DNA from: Bradyrhizobium sp. AUGA SZCCT0283
Lineage (GTDB): Bacteria; Pseudomonadota; Alphaproteobacteria; Rhizobiales; Xanthobacteraceae
Direction: 5' to 3'
NCBI RefSeq assembly: GCF_018130385.1
Contig: NZ_JAFCLU010000008.1
Span: 1-64,000 of the forward strand
DNA: 64,000 bases
This document shows, piece by piece, positions 1-7,557 of this stretch. The notes under the pieces are model-generated. The model saw only the letters and a program-made list of their open reading frames with translations, did no database searches and had not been told where the DNA came from. Every line of letters begins with the position of its first letter. The first letter of the stretch is position 1. The position numbers and the translations under genes are program-made.

Positions 1-124
1 GGCCGCGCCGCTCGGCACACCGGTGATCCAAGAATTAGCCAGGTCCTACCAAGGAAAGGTCTGCCGCTCCGCCCGACGAAGCCGTCTTCCTAGTCTTGGA
101 TGCCGTCCGCGAGTTGACGAAGTA

Positions 125-150
125 AGGCCGCCTCAGTTGGCGGCCTCTTT
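125..150 (+). terminator. Possible rho-independent terminator
   Basis: An eight-base stem (AGGCCGCC / GGCGGCCT) encloses a six-base loop and is followed by a pyrimidine-rich CTTTCATT. It overlaps the TAA at 123-125, which suggests that a now unrecognisable gene ended here. The T tract is short, so termination is only probable. Confidence 0.35.
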
Positions 151-168
151 CATTCGAATATCGCCTAA

Positions 169-230
169 TGGCACTTTTGAGACATGCCGACCGCTTCTCA
201 CAATGTCCGTTGTTGGGGGAAGAGCGGAAG
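169..230 (+). repeat. Dispersed relic repeat, copy 1
   Basis: This stretch aligns with 2326-2385 and 7350-7411. Shared anchors in the same order are TGGCAC, GAGAC or GACATGCCG, ATGTCCGTT or ATGTCCGCTGTTG, and GGGGAAGA or similar. Spacing between anchors differs by only one or two bases. All three copies lie in gene-free DNA. No open frame is conserved, so it looks like a non-coding dispersed element. Confidence 0.55.
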
Positions 231-299
231 TGCTTCAGCACATGGCCAAAACGACGCTATTGACCGTGCGCCCCGAGGGCGCGAGCTATCAGTGAGGGA

Positions 300-1003
300 G
301 GGTCTCACCCGGATAATTGTCGATTGGTCCGGAAGCTGGCAGGCGGCTCGGCCGGGTGACTGGCTGGGTCGGAGCCCTGCGACGAAGGCGGCCTTGGGCT
401 GCTGAGCGATCCGATGGGCCGTAACAAAAGTGAAGCCCGAGCAGGCCTCGAAAGTTGTAATGCGGATGCCGACCCTCCGGTCATTTGGGGAAGGCCGCAC
501 GTGTGGGGAAGCAATCGACACGCGCACCCACGCGATCCGCCGGGGTAGTGGGCACGGCACGTCGGAAGGGTGGTTCGCAGTTACAGGGGGAGACCCGTCG
601 CGGACGAGGGTAGCGGCCTCAGCATCGCATCAGGCGGTGGTCACGGCGGGAGTCGGACGGGGCAATAGGAGCGTTGATGCCGAGTAATGCCGGCGGAGCA
701 AAGGGCCCCGACTTCTGGTGCGCTTTTGAAGATGGTGAGGTGAAGGTGATTGGTGATGAGCCTGACAACGCATGATAAGATCTGGAGCCTTCAGAGAAAG
801 CTCTACTGCTTGGCGAAGACCGTCACGTGCCGAGGTGTCGTTGCCCGACACCAGGAAATGAGCGGCCGGCCGTCGTGTGCCTTGCGGTGAAGCCAGTCGG
901 AAAGCCGGGTGCCGGAAATCGGCACGCCCGGTTTGATGAGCGGGGATGGGAAACGGGGCGTTGGCCATAGGCCCCAAGCTACCGCGCCCATCCTCGACTC
1001 TAC
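300..1003 (+). mobile_element. Group II intron relic with internally deleted reverse transcriptase
   Basis: Bases 902-934 fold as group II domain V: the AGC triad is at 903-905, a GAAA tetraloop at 915-918, and the two arms pair with the usual small bulge. A domain VI-like hairpin follows (GGGGATGGG near 940-950 pairing with CCCATCCTC near 987-995), and the intron probably ends at CTCTAC, about 1003. Upstream, 774-820 encodes DKIWSLQRKLYCLAK, which resembles the N-terminus of bacterial group II reverse transcriptases. The frame then stops, so almost the whole enzyme is deleted. The 5' boundary is a guess; the G-rich structured stretch from about 300 would be domain I. Immobile on its own. Confidence 0.6.
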
Positions 1004-1146
1004 CAAAGCGGTCATGCCGCGAACCACCTCACTTTCGACAACGTGAGACGTGCAGCACGATCCACGTCAGAACTTGGCCGCTTTCGTCCCTGCGCAAATT
1101 GCGACGTAAAGCTTCGTTGCGAAACCCATTGCTTGCACCCCGGTCA

Positions 1147-2013
1147 TCAGTGCGTATCGACTTTGTAAGCCACAACAGTGCCGTCCATCATCATCGGGAT
1201 CATGACGGTGCCGTCGGGCCCCACGCCGAGATCGGCGCTCCCCTTCGTTAGCGGAAGGAGGCGCGTCGGCTTGCCATCTTTCGCAACCTGGAACAGGCCG
1301 CCGCTTACCCAGTCGGTGACAAGATAGCCGCCCTTGCCATCGGGCTCGACACCATCGAAATTGCCGGCCGGTGTCGAGTCACCAAGAGCAGACACTTTCT
1401 TCGTCGCGAGATCGACCACCTTCATGTGACCGGGCACCTTGGTCGAGAAATCCGGGGCCATCTTGCCCCACGACGCGACCACAAGCCTCCCGTCCTCGGC
1501 GAGGAGCCCGTTCGGGTTGTCGAGCGCGTCATCCTGCATCAGGAGAGACAGCTTGCCGCCGTCGAGCGCCCAAATGCTGTTTGTCACCATGTCGGATGCG
1601 TAGACCCGTCCCGTCTTGTCAGCCGTGAGGTCGTTCAAGAACTTGGATCCGGGTGCCTCGTATCGCTGGATGATTTCGCCCTTGGCGATGTCGATTTCCG
1701 CAATTCGATCCACGTCTGCGGCGTACAGCTTGCCGTTGGCAAGCGCGAGCCCGGTCGGACTGTCGAGGCCTTTGACCCACTCGATTGTCACGACCTTTCC
1801 ATCCGGCCCGAGCTTTGAAATGAAGCCGTTGCCATCCTTTTTCATCGCATCGCCGTTGACGTTCGACACATAAATAGCCCCCGCGGCTCGGTCAAAGACC
1901 ACCGACTCGGGCTGCTTGAAGCCACTCGCCTCCCACAGCTTCTGAGGTTCCGCGGCGACGGCACTGAAGGTAAGCACAGCAAACACTAATGCGGAGAGCT
2001 GAGGTGTCCTCAT
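1147..2013 (-). CDS. SMP-30/gluconolactonase-like secreted beta-propeller protein
   Basis: A 288-residue protein that starts with a signal peptide (hydrophobic core LSALVFAVLTFSAVAA) and continues as repeated beta-propeller blades of the SMP-30/NHL type, with phrases such as ESVVFDRAAGAIYVSN, SPTGLALANGKLYAAD and DGVEPDGKGGYLVTD. The start was chosen for the strong GAGGAGG six bases upstream; a longer in-frame extension lacks both signal peptide and ribosome site. It lies downstream of the PQQ dehydrogenase cluster on the same strand, separated by about 550 bases, so co-function in periplasmic sugar or alcohol oxidation is only suggested. The substrate is unknown; it could be a lactonase or a non-catalytic propeller. 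Confidence 0.8.
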   Translation of the reverse strand: MRTPQLSALVFAVLTFSAVAAEPQKLWEASGFKQPESVVFDRAAGAIYVSNVNGDAMKKDGNGFISKLGPDGKVVTIEWVKGLDSPTGLALANGKLYAADVDRIAEIDIAKGEIIQRYEAPGSKFLNDLTADKTGRVYASDMVTNSIWALDGGKLSLLMQDDALDNPNGLLAEDGRLVVASWGKMAPDFSTKVPGHMKVVDLATKKVSALGDSTPAGNFDGVEPDGKGGYLVTDWVSGGLFQVAKDGKPTRLLPLTKGSADLGVGPDGTVMIPMMMDGTVVAYKVDTH

Positions 2014-2561
2014 GGTAGCCTCCTCGTGATTGCCCCCAGAGGGTGGAACTAGCCTATCACGGCAGATGTTCCCGTCCGTTTCACAATTTCTGTCACGCAT
2101 CCCGGAAGACGGAACGAATGACTTCTTGTGCGGCGCTCGAATGTTGCGCTTCAAGGAGAAGTGCGGCACCGAACGATTTGAGGTGCGCGATGTTGAAGGT
2201 CGGCTACAGCGACCTCAACACGGGTGAACTAGATTGCACTCGGAAAACAATAACAATCAACAGTGGCCTAGCAAGACGCCCGCGCCGACTACCATGCGGA
2301 TCGAGGGCGTGACCGATGTCTGAGTTTGGCACCTTTGAGACCGGCGACCGGCCCTGACGATGTCCGTTTCCAGGGAAAGACCGCCTGGGGCCGTCGACAA
2401 TGTCCTTTACATAGTTTGCCATCTCGAGCGTTGCGGACACTCGTACCGTAACCGAAGAGATCTCCAGCACAGGCGAGTTGAAGCTCGGTGTTTCCGAACT
2501 GCATCGTGTCGATGGTGGGAACGCTGCAAATTCAGCACCGCACCCGCATCATTGAGAGCTG
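2014..2561. other. Gene-free stretch between the SMP-30-like gene and the cytochrome operon
   Basis: No supported gene. It contains copy 2 of the dispersed relic repeat (2326-2385). A short plus-strand frame near 2416-2553 lacks a start codon and a ribosome site and has weak codon bias, so it is not called. Confidence 0.5.
2326..2385 (+). repeat. Dispersed relic repeat, copy 2
   Basis: It matches copy 1 almost base for base through TGGCACCTTTGAGACCGGC and again through GATGTCCGTTTCCAGGG, with a one-base gap between the blocks. It sits in gene-free DNA. Confidence 0.55.
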
Positions 2562-3209
2562 CTAGTTCTTGGCTCGCAGGATGCTGATTCGAGTTTCGTC
2601 GACAAAACTCTTGCTGTCCTGATCGGGCCGGCGGAACAGGTTGCGTTCGACAACGAGCGAACGGCCACTGATCGTCTTGGTGCAGCGCTCCTTGAGGTAG
2701 ATGCCTCCCACTGGCTGGTCTCCTGCACCCGGCTGGCCCTCGCTGCATGCCCAGCCGTCCGAGCCATAGCGCGATTTGGCCTGTAGCCCCAGGAGAAACG
2801 CCTTCTTCCGGATATAGAGACGCGCCTTCGGATCGGTCTCGATCTGCAAACCGGCAACGTGCCCGGTATCGTCGATCAGCAAGGTCAGGATCGCCGGATG
2901 ACCCGCCACCATGGTGCCATCCCGACTGGTCGACGGATCGTAACCAAATCGGATCGCCCGTGTCCCACTCGCGTCGGGAGGACAGTCACGCCAGTTTTTC
3001 CAGCCAGCCAATGCATGCTTCGTGTCCGCCGCGCAGGCGAAGTCGACGTAGCCGGCCTCCGCCAGCTCATTCGCGGCCATTCCGAGGCGGATGTCACGCA
3101 GGTCGTTGCCACTGAATTCTTCCGTCCGAGCCGGAGAGTTCGCGAGCGCGACCGCCTGCCAGGCCAAGAGACCCGCGGCAAAAATTCCCGGCAGCTTCAG
3201 TCGGTCCAT
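2562..3209 (-). CDS. Secreted protein of unknown function, last gene of the PQQ-dehydrogenase cluster
   Basis: A 215-residue protein with an N-terminal signal peptide (LPGIFAAGLLAWQAVALA). I do not recognise the family. The mature part is soluble with four cysteines (in FACAADTK, WRDCPP, WACSEG and ERCTK), spaced as two likely disulfides. Its ATG overlaps the stop of the cytochrome gene by one base (TGATG), which implies translational coupling, so it probably acts in the periplasm with the cytochrome or dehydrogenase. A longer upstream extension is open only because it overlaps the cytochrome gene and is rejected. Confidence 0.75.
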   Translation of the reverse strand: MDRLKLPGIFAAGLLAWQAVALANSPARTEEFSGNDLRDIRLGMAANELAEAGYVDFACAADTKHALAGWKNWRDCPPDASGTRAIRFGYDPSTSRDGTMVAGHPAILTLLIDDTGHVAGLQIETDPKARLYIRKKAFLLGLQAKSRYGSDGWACSEGQPGAGDQPVGGIYLKERCTKTISGRSLVVERNLFRRPDQDSKSFVDETRISILRAKN

Positions 3210-3778
3210 CACTGGTTCTTCCCCGTGTTGGCGACGGCATCCTCCGGCTTCTGCCCCTGCGTCTTGTAGACGTCGCATACCCGCGATGCGCTGGCGAAGA
3301 AGGCGACGCACTCCGCGTAAGTGGGTTCGCCGGCTCCCTTGATGTGGGCGATCACGTAGTCGGCGACCGCTTCGATATCTTTCGGCCGCAGAAACGTTCC
3401 GCCCTCGGGCGGCATCTGTGTCCCCGCATCCTGCCGGTTCATGCCGTGGCATTTCACCTCATCGTAGGCGCCGCGCATAAAGAACGGCATGCCGGTGGCC
3501 GGCCGCCCGCAGCCGACGGTTTCAATAATCTGATCCCGCGTCAGCTCGGTCTTGCGCAGCGACAGCGCATCGCCACCATAGCCGCCGCCGCCATGGCCGT
3601 GCCATTTGTGGCAGCCCACGCAATTGGCCTTGCTGAACACCGCCTTGCCGGCATTGGTCGGATCCGAAGGTGGCGCTTGCGCCGACTGACCGTAAGCAGT
3701 GGCTGGCATCGAACAATTCAGGGCGACGATGCTCACCACCAGCATGCTCGCCGCCGTAGGGAATGCGTTGAGTTTCAT
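3209..3778 (-). CDS. Periplasmic c-type cytochrome paired with the PQQ dehydrogenase
   Basis: A 189-residue protein with a signal peptide and one haem-binding CVGCH at residues 53-57. A methionine in TQMPPEGG is the likely distal ligand. It sits directly downstream of the quinoprotein dehydrogenase on the same strand, the usual place for its electron acceptor. Odd points are a histidine- and glycine-rich insert just after the haem motif (KWHGHGGGGYGGD) and extra cysteines at VKCHGM, AECVAF and RVCDVY. The start has a good GGGAGG. A perfect 11-bp hairpin lies just upstream in the mRNA. Confidence 0.88.
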   Translation of the reverse strand: MKLNAFPTAASMLVVSIVALNCSMPATAYGQSAQAPPSDPTNAGKAVFSKANCVGCHKWHGHGGGGYGGDALSLRKTELTRDQIIETVGCGRPATGMPFFMRGAYDEVKCHGMNRQDAGTQMPPEGGTFLRPKDIEAVADYVIAHIKGAGEPTYAECVAFFASASRVCDVYKTQGQKPEDAVANTGKNQ

Positions 3779-3801
3779 TTTTACCTCCCGTGTCGAAGGA
3801 G

Positions 3802-3831
3802 CGGAGGGCCCGACGGTTGGCGGGCCCTCCG
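3802..3831 (-). promoter_or_regulatory. Intercistronic hairpin between dehydrogenase and cytochrome genes
   Basis: CGGAGGGCCCG and CGGGCCCTCCG form a perfect 11-bp stem around an eight-base loop, in the 65-base gap between the two genes. On the transcribed (minus) strand no T run follows, so it is more likely an mRNA-processing or stabilising structure than a full terminator. It could set different transcript levels for the two proteins. Confidence 0.6.
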
Positions 3832-3843
3832 TTTTCGAGGAGG

Positions 3844-5631
3844 TCAGAGTGCGAATACGTAGAGCATCGATCCCGGCTGTATCTTCTTCAGTTCGGGCGT
3901 CGAATCGATGAACCACTTGTCCCAAGCGCCGCCCAGGCCGACCAAAATGGCGACGTACTGTTTGCCATCGACCGTAAAGGTCATCGGCGGTGCGTTGACG
4001 CCGCCGCCCGTGTTGAACTCCCAGAGCTTCTGCAATGACTTGGCGTCAAGCGCCATCACTTCGCCGGATGGCTGACCGGTGAAGACGAGGTCGGGAGTTG
4101 CAAGGATGCCGCCCAAATTGGGGAACGGCGTTTCCATTTTGCCGGCGATCTTGCCGGTAGTCACATCGATCGCAGTCACGCTGCCGGTGATCGTGAATGG
4201 CTGGCTCGGGCCGCCGCCGGTCCAGAACTCCCGCGGTTTCAGTTTGTCCGGCGTCATCACCTCAACCTTGATGCGATTGCAGCTCTCGATCACCGGGATG
4301 TACCAGAGCTTCAGATCCGGATTGTAGGCCGTCGGCGGCCAGTTCTTGCCGCCCATGTTGCCGGGGCAGATGTCGGTTTCCATGTTGGTGCGGCTTGGCG
4401 TCACCGCCGCGATATAGGTCTGCACGGCCTTGTTCGGGTCATACTCGATCGGCTTGCCGGTCTCCGCGTCGAGCCCTTTGGTCCATGTGACTTTCTTGAC
4501 GAACGGGAGGCCCCAGACGAACTTGCCGGTGGTGCGATCGATCGCATAGGCGAAGCCGTTGCGGTCCGCTTCGAGCGCGAGCTTCCGCGGACCACTGGGC
4601 CCGGGGATATCGACCAGCACGTTTTCCGCCACGCTGTCATAGTCGTAGGGGTCGTTTGGCGTGTGCTGATAGTGCCACTTGATCTTGCCGGTTGTGGCGT
4701 CAAGGGCCAGCGAGCTGTCAGTGTAAAGGTTGTCGCCTGGCCGATAGGCGTTATCCCAGTCCGGTCCGGGATTGCCGGTGCCCCAGATGATGGTGTCGGT
4801 TGCGGGATCGTAGGTGCCGGTTACCCAGGTCGAACCGCCGCCGGCGGCAGCCGCGTTGTTGCTGTCTTTCCAGGTATCGCTGCCGGGCTCGCCCTTGCCC
4901 GGGATTGTGTGGGTGCGCCAGACCTCCTTCTGGGTCGTGAGGTCGGTGGCGGCGATCCAGCCACGGATGCCGTACTCCGCGCCGGCCACGCCGGTGATCG
5001 CCATGTTCTTGACGATCAAGGGCGCGCCGGTGATCACCTCGCCCTTGTCCGGATCGGCGACAGTGCGCTGCCAGGCAACCTGGCCGGTTTCCTTGTTGGT
5101 CGCGATCAGCCGGCCATCAAGCGTGTGGGAAATGACGAGATCACCCCACAGTGCGACGCCGCGGTTGTCGACGCCGCAGCAGGCCACAGCACCAGCCCAG
5201 TCACGGTCCGTCTTAGGATCCATCTTCCAGACCAGCACGCCGCGGCCACCATGCGCATCGATCTTGTAGACCGAACCCCATCCATCGGTGACGTAGAGAA
5301 AGCCGTTCTCGGCAATCGGCGTGCCTTCCAGCCCGCCATGGCTCCAGATGCCGCCGCCTTCGATGCCGCCGAGGTGCATGGTCCAGGCAACCTTCAGGTT
5401 CTTCACGCTATCGCGGTTGATCTCCTTCAGACTGGAGAACCGGTGAGCCGAGTAATTCTGATGATGATGAAGCCAGTTGCCCGGCTCCTTGTCGACGTTG
5501 AGCAGCCGTTCCTGGTTGACCTCGTCTGCAGCGGAGACTGGCGGTGCAGCCAGCATGCCTCCGGCAGCAACGGCAATGGCGAGCAGACGTGCTCGTGTGG
5601 AGATTCTTGTGTAACCTGATAATCGCTCCAT
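3844..5631 (-). CDS. PQQ-dependent alcohol dehydrogenase with lanthanide signature
   Basis: A 595-residue quinoprotein of the methanol/ethanol dehydrogenase family, with a signal peptide ending near residue 35 and an eight-bladed propeller. It has the vicinal cysteine pair C151-C152 (AVACCGVDNRG) that stacks on PQQ, E219 and N287 as metal ligands, and catalytic D330. D332, two residues after it (YDYDSV), is the extra aspartate that marks lanthanide-dependent enzymes; calcium enzymes have a small residue there. The length is that of a type I enzyme without a fused cytochrome domain, in keeping with the separate cytochrome gene downstream. An AGGAGGG lies about nine bases before the ATG. The substrate is not resolved: methanol, ethanol or another primary alcohol. 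Confidence 0.92.
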   Translation of the reverse strand: MERLSGYTRISTRARLLAIAVAAGGMLAAPPVSAADEVNQERLLNVDKEPGNWLHHHQNYSAHRFSSLKEINRDSVKNLKVAWTMHLGGIEGGGIWSHGGLEGTPIAENGFLYVTDGWGSVYKIDAHGGRGVLVWKMDPKTDRDWAGAVACCGVDNRGVALWGDLVISHTLDGRLIATNKETGQVAWQRTVADPDKGEVITGAPLIVKNMAITGVAGAEYGIRGWIAATDLTTQKEVWRTHTIPGKGEPGSDTWKDSNNAAAAGGGSTWVTGTYDPATDTIIWGTGNPGPDWDNAYRPGDNLYTDSSLALDATTGKIKWHYQHTPNDPYDYDSVAENVLVDIPGPSGPRKLALEADRNGFAYAIDRTTGKFVWGLPFVKKVTWTKGLDAETGKPIEYDPNKAVQTYIAAVTPSRTNMETDICPGNMGGKNWPPTAYNPDLKLWYIPVIESCNRIKVEVMTPDKLKPREFWTGGGPSQPFTITGSVTAIDVTTGKIAGKMETPFPNLGGILATPDLVFTGQPSGEVMALDAKSLQKLWEFNTGGGVNAPPMTFTVDGKQYVAILVGLGGAWDKWFIDSTPELKKIQPGSMLYVFAL

Positions 5632-5739
5632 GAGTCATGCCCTCCTGTGGCAAATTCATGCTGGATCGAGCGTCCGGCACATCCGGGCGTTCAGCTGAGA
5701 AGCCTTTTGTTCAGCGAACTCTCCGGTCCGCTGTCGCGA

Positions 5740-6249
5740 TCAGGGCGTTCGTGAAACCTGCACCTCCGTTTCTTTGGTTCCGGCTTTCTGGAAAACGACG
5801 GCGCATGTAAACGTCTCGCCATCGACGAGCTTCTGCCGCGTCTGCAGCAGCATCACGTGATATCCGTCGCGCTTGAGCTCAATCGTCTTGTTCTCTGGGA
5901 TCGGAATGGACTTGACCGCACGCATTGCGGGCGCGCCTTCGCCGCGATCGACGGTGTGCTTTTCGGAGAAATTCGCAAACGGACAGCGGACGCGCAGTAT
6001 GGCGTCGGCTTCGGTCGCATCGTTCCTGATCGTCATCACAAGCGGGAGATCGATACCAACTTCGTCCGACGCCGGCACCCGGGCATTCGTCACTTGCAGC
6101 GCGTCACCTGCCGCGGCGAACCCGGGCGTCAGCCAAAGTCCAACGACAACCAGTCCGACCGCCAGAGATCCAGATCTGCCAGACAGCGCAGCCTGGCCGA
6201 CGCGGTCAAGACCCGCGCCATCGCGAACCGATGTCGCTATGGCGATCAT
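5740..6249 (-). CDS. PCu(A)C-type periplasmic copper chaperone
   Basis: A 169-residue protein: signal or anchor segment (SGSLAVGLVVVGLWLTPGFAAA), then a cupredoxin-like PCu(A)C domain. The copper motif is present as a histidine in SEKHTV, a methionine 11 residues later (APAM), and H-x-M in YHVMLL. The family carries copper to cytochrome oxidase or other periplasmic acceptors. It is the first gene of the minus-strand cluster, 108 bases before the PQQ dehydrogenase. The N-terminus before residue 25 is uncertain because no clear ribosome site is visible. Confidence 0.82.
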   Translation of the reverse strand: MIAIATSVRDGAGLDRVGQAALSGRSGSLAVGLVVVGLWLTPGFAAAGDALQVTNARVPASDEVGIDLPLVMTIRNDATEADAILRVRCPFANFSEKHTVDRGEGAPAMRAVKSIPIPENKTIELKRDGYHVMLLQTRQKLVDGETFTCAVVFQKAGTKETEVQVSRTP

Positions 6250-6892
6250 CGGCTATGTCTCGGCCAAAGCGCAATGCTGCAAATGCGTGGTCAGTCGAGA
6301 CTTACAAGCGAGGGACGCCCAAACGAAAAATTTCGTCCGACTCATGGCGCGATCCTCCCACGATCAATTTTTCTTGCTTCTTAGCGTCTCAAGTTACGCT
6401 CCTTGAAGGCACAAATCATCCCCAAATAAGCGGGCAAAGGGCCATTGCCTGGAAAAAGATTCCTTTAAATAGCACGCTTACCGCACTTCTTTCCAATCGA
6501 TGACCGACGAAAAATGCGCCACCACGTTGTTTCGGGCGCGGCTGAGCCGGCTACCGCACGGGGCGGGGCAGTTGGGTCTAGGAGCCCGCGGCGTTCGCCC
6601 CACACTTGGATGCCATACCAAATTCTGCGTCTCCACGCTGCTCGCTGATCAGGTGATCGAACAAGCCGCTTCATTTCCGCTGTTGTGCAGGTTTTCGGAT
6701 GCCGGCATGACGATGCTGTCCACGCGCTACGGCGGCCGGCGTCCGAAAAGCGCCAAGGCACGAAATCGCGGGAAGTGGGGCACCGGCGGTGCCGCGGGCG
6801 CTATGGAGATTTAGCCGCGGTACGTGATTTGAGTGCCGGGTAATTTTTCGAAGGGTGTACTGGCCTCGAAGGCATGCACAACTTTGGCGTTA

Positions 6893-6908
6893 TGGCACAA
6901 GTATTGCT
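6893..6908 (+). promoter_or_regulatory. Consensus sigma-54 (-24/-12) promoter without an obvious gene
   Basis: TGGCAC, five bases, TTGCT matches the RpoN consensus at every core position (GG at -24, GC at -12). Transcription would run rightward. The predicted transcript begins near 6919, next to a small hairpin (TGGGGA at 6912-6917, TCCCCA at 6931-6936). No good open frame follows for about 600 bases. I see no NifA-type TGT-N10-ACA site in the 150 bases upstream. Confidence 0.5.
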
Positions 6909-7349
6909 AACTGGGGAAAGTAGGTTTCTCTCCCCATATGATTTCAAAGAGTTAGGCGTTGCAAAACGGTCACGTTCGACAACTTCTGCGCGATCAGCCT
7001 TGCAACAGCCTTGGAGCATCATAGGGCGAACCAATTTTTGAAGGCGGCAACAAACCTCAATTTTGTCTAACCGAAACTGTCTCAAGCTACTCGTCAAGAT
7101 GCTCACTGCTTCTCCGATTGCACGGTGTCCGCATTCAAATTCTTGACGATGCAGATGTAGCCTTCCGCATCTCGGACGCGGAATTGCGAACCGTTCTATC
7201 CGCGACAACCATGCTCGCAGACAAGCCGCACCGCCTCAACGGACGAACTAGCGTGCAGCGAGTTTATGTTTTGACGATCTTGCCTCCGGTTACCGCACTC
7301 ACGGTTGAGCTACCCAAGCAGCGGGCTATCGCGCAGCGATTTAGTGCGT

Positions 7350-7411
7350 TGGCACGAAACGGACATGCCGTTGCAGTCGCCGGATGTCCGCTGTTGAGGG
7401 ATGAACGGACC
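7350..7411 (+). repeat. Dispersed relic repeat, copy 3
   Basis: It starts TTGGCACGAAACGGACATGCCG and continues to GGATGTCCGCTGTTGAGGG. The GACATGCCG and GTCCG-TGTTG blocks align with copy 1 at the same spacing. It lies just left of the two-gene cassette. Confidence 0.5.
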
Positions 7412-7557
7412 TCGCTTGGACACGGCCCAAGCGCGACAAATCCAAGTGTCGCGCGGGGAGGGTGTCCTATCTTTGCAACTTGCTACGACCACGGGGAGTT
7501 TGACTAGCGCTGCAGTTGTGGCATGTTGTTCGAAAAACCCGGGGGAATTGTATTATT

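Larger units (their letters stand above)
1..300. other. Window edge without an assignable gene
   Basis: No reading frame here is convincing. An open stretch ending with a TAA at 123-125 could be the tail of a broken gene, because it is followed directly by a hairpin at 125-146, but I cannot name it. The rest holds one copy of a dispersed repeat at about 169-230. Confidence 0.4.
6250..7557. other. Gene-poor stretch with a sigma-54 promoter and a relic repeat
   Basis: About 1.3 kb without a supported gene. Open frames here lack ribosome sites and have codon use unlike their neighbours. It contains a consensus sigma-54 promoter (6893-6908) and copy 3 of the dispersed repeat (7350-7411), and looks like eroded accessory DNA between the oxidation cluster and the integrative element. 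Confidence 0.5.

Noticed and set aside
169..185. TGGCAC in the dispersed repeats read as a sigma-54 -24 box
   Set aside because: None of the three copies has TTGC at the required distance.
803..1027. A minus-strand frame reading IKPGVPISGTRLSDWLHRK
   Set aside because: It is the reverse strand of the group II intron domain V region, a familiar spurious frame rather than a protein.
7118..7507. A 129-codon plus-strand frame after the sigma-54 promoter
   Set aside because: No ribosome site, poor codon bias, and its second half overlaps dispersed repeat copy 3.
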